From Holophaga sp. (lineage in GTDB: Bacteria > Acidobacteriota > Holophagae > Holophagales > Holophagaceae), in contig JARLGP010000214.1 of assembly GCA_031292735.1 (NCBI GenBank), positions 1 through 7,452 of the forward strand: a stretch of 7,452 bases of DNA, in the 5' to 3' direction. Positions within the stretch are counted from its first letter, which is position 1. Every line of letters starts with the position of its first letter. Of the stretch, positions 7,075-7,452 are shown piece by piece. The notes below the pieces were generated by a model. It saw only the letters and a program-made list of their open reading frames with translations, made no database searches and was not told the DNA's origin. A program made the position numbers and the translations under genes.

Positions 7075-7367
7075 AAGTCGATTTCCCCCACGCCCAGTTC
7101 CTCGGCCGTGTCCTCGCTGCCGTCCTTGATGGCCGGCGACACGTCCAGGTCCGCCTCCACGCCGAGCATCTCGCTGGAGGAGGCGTAGATCTGCGCCACC
7201 GTCTGTTTGCGGGTCTCCAGGGTCTGGATCAGCTCCTGGACCCGCTTGATCTCGTCATTGAGCCGCTGCCATTCCACCAGGATGGTCTTGTTCATCTGGT
7301 CCACTTCCATCCGGCAATGGTCCCGCGCCTGACGGTAGAAGTCCTGTTGGTCTTGATTGAGATCCAT
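7071..7367 (-). CDS. Small coiled-coil protein of unknown function
   Basis: A 98-residue protein that I do not recognise. Residues about 15-62 are charged and helix-favouring with spaced hydrophobic residues (M25, I29, L36, I40, V43, L46, I47, L50), consistent with a coiled coil. Residues about 63-98 form an acidic, probably flexible tail rich in Asp and Glu, ending GVGEIDL. There is no signal peptide or membrane segment, so it is likely cytoplasmic. ATG 7367 is supported by GGAG five bases upstream. Codon use (mostly G/C-ending) matches the neighbours, which supports a real gene. It lies 115 bases upstream of the acyltransferase-ligase gene on the same strand, with a REP-like palindrome between, so co-transcription is possible but not shown. 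The shape resembles small structural or adaptor proteins; I assign no function. Confidence 0.7.
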   Translation of the reverse strand: MDLNQDQQDFYRQARDHCRMEVDQMNKTILVEWQRLNDEIKRVQELIQTLETRKQTVAQIYASSSEMLGVEADLDVSPAIKDGSEDTAEELGVGEIDL

Positions 7368-7452
7368 GGAGGCTCCGGATTGAAAAGATGAGGGTTGCGG
7401 GCCGGTGATGGTGGGTTGATGCCAGGATAACGCCTTTGGTCCGGGTCTGTCC

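Overview
The window is high-GC (roughly two thirds G+C by eye), gene-dense bacterial DNA. It holds five protein genes and no RNA genes, CRISPR array or transposase that I can see. The gene content points to a Gram-negative bacterium: a large secreted lipoprotein, a SanA/ElyC-type envelope protein and an Aas-like phospholipid acylating enzyme. The overall protein style (large PHP-related lipoprotein, PlsC-ACP-ligase fusion, very high GC3) reminds me of Acidobacteriota such as Holophaga/Geothrix, or of delta-proteobacterial groups. That placement is an impression, not something the sequence proves.

Left part (1-3603, minus strand): the 5' end of a replicative helicase gene (dnaB) runs off the left edge. 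It sits only 3 bases downstream of the stop codon of a 1115-residue predicted lipoprotein. The lipoprotein's C-terminal half reads like a CehA/McbA-type PHP metallohydrolase domain whose metal-binding motifs are almost all replaced. It looks like a pseudoenzyme, and this is the most interesting item in the window.

Middle (3604-4337): a short divergent intergenic region separates the lipoprotein gene from a plus-strand sanA-like DUF218 gene, an inner-membrane-anchored envelope protein. This gene converges with, and overlaps by 16 bases, the end of the next gene. A G/C-rich inverted repeat sits at the junction.

Right part (4322-7367, minus strand): an 877-residue three-part protein combines an acyltransferase, an acyl carrier domain and an Aas-type AMP-forming acyl ligase. 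It probably activates fatty acids, holds them on its own carrier domain and esterifies them to a lysophospholipid-like acceptor. It is preceded, 115 bases upstream, by a small coiled-coil protein of unknown function. Between them lies a single REP-like palindrome that begins inside the stop codon of the small gene. The last 85 bases (7368-7452) hold the small gene's ribosome binding site and nothing else I can identify.
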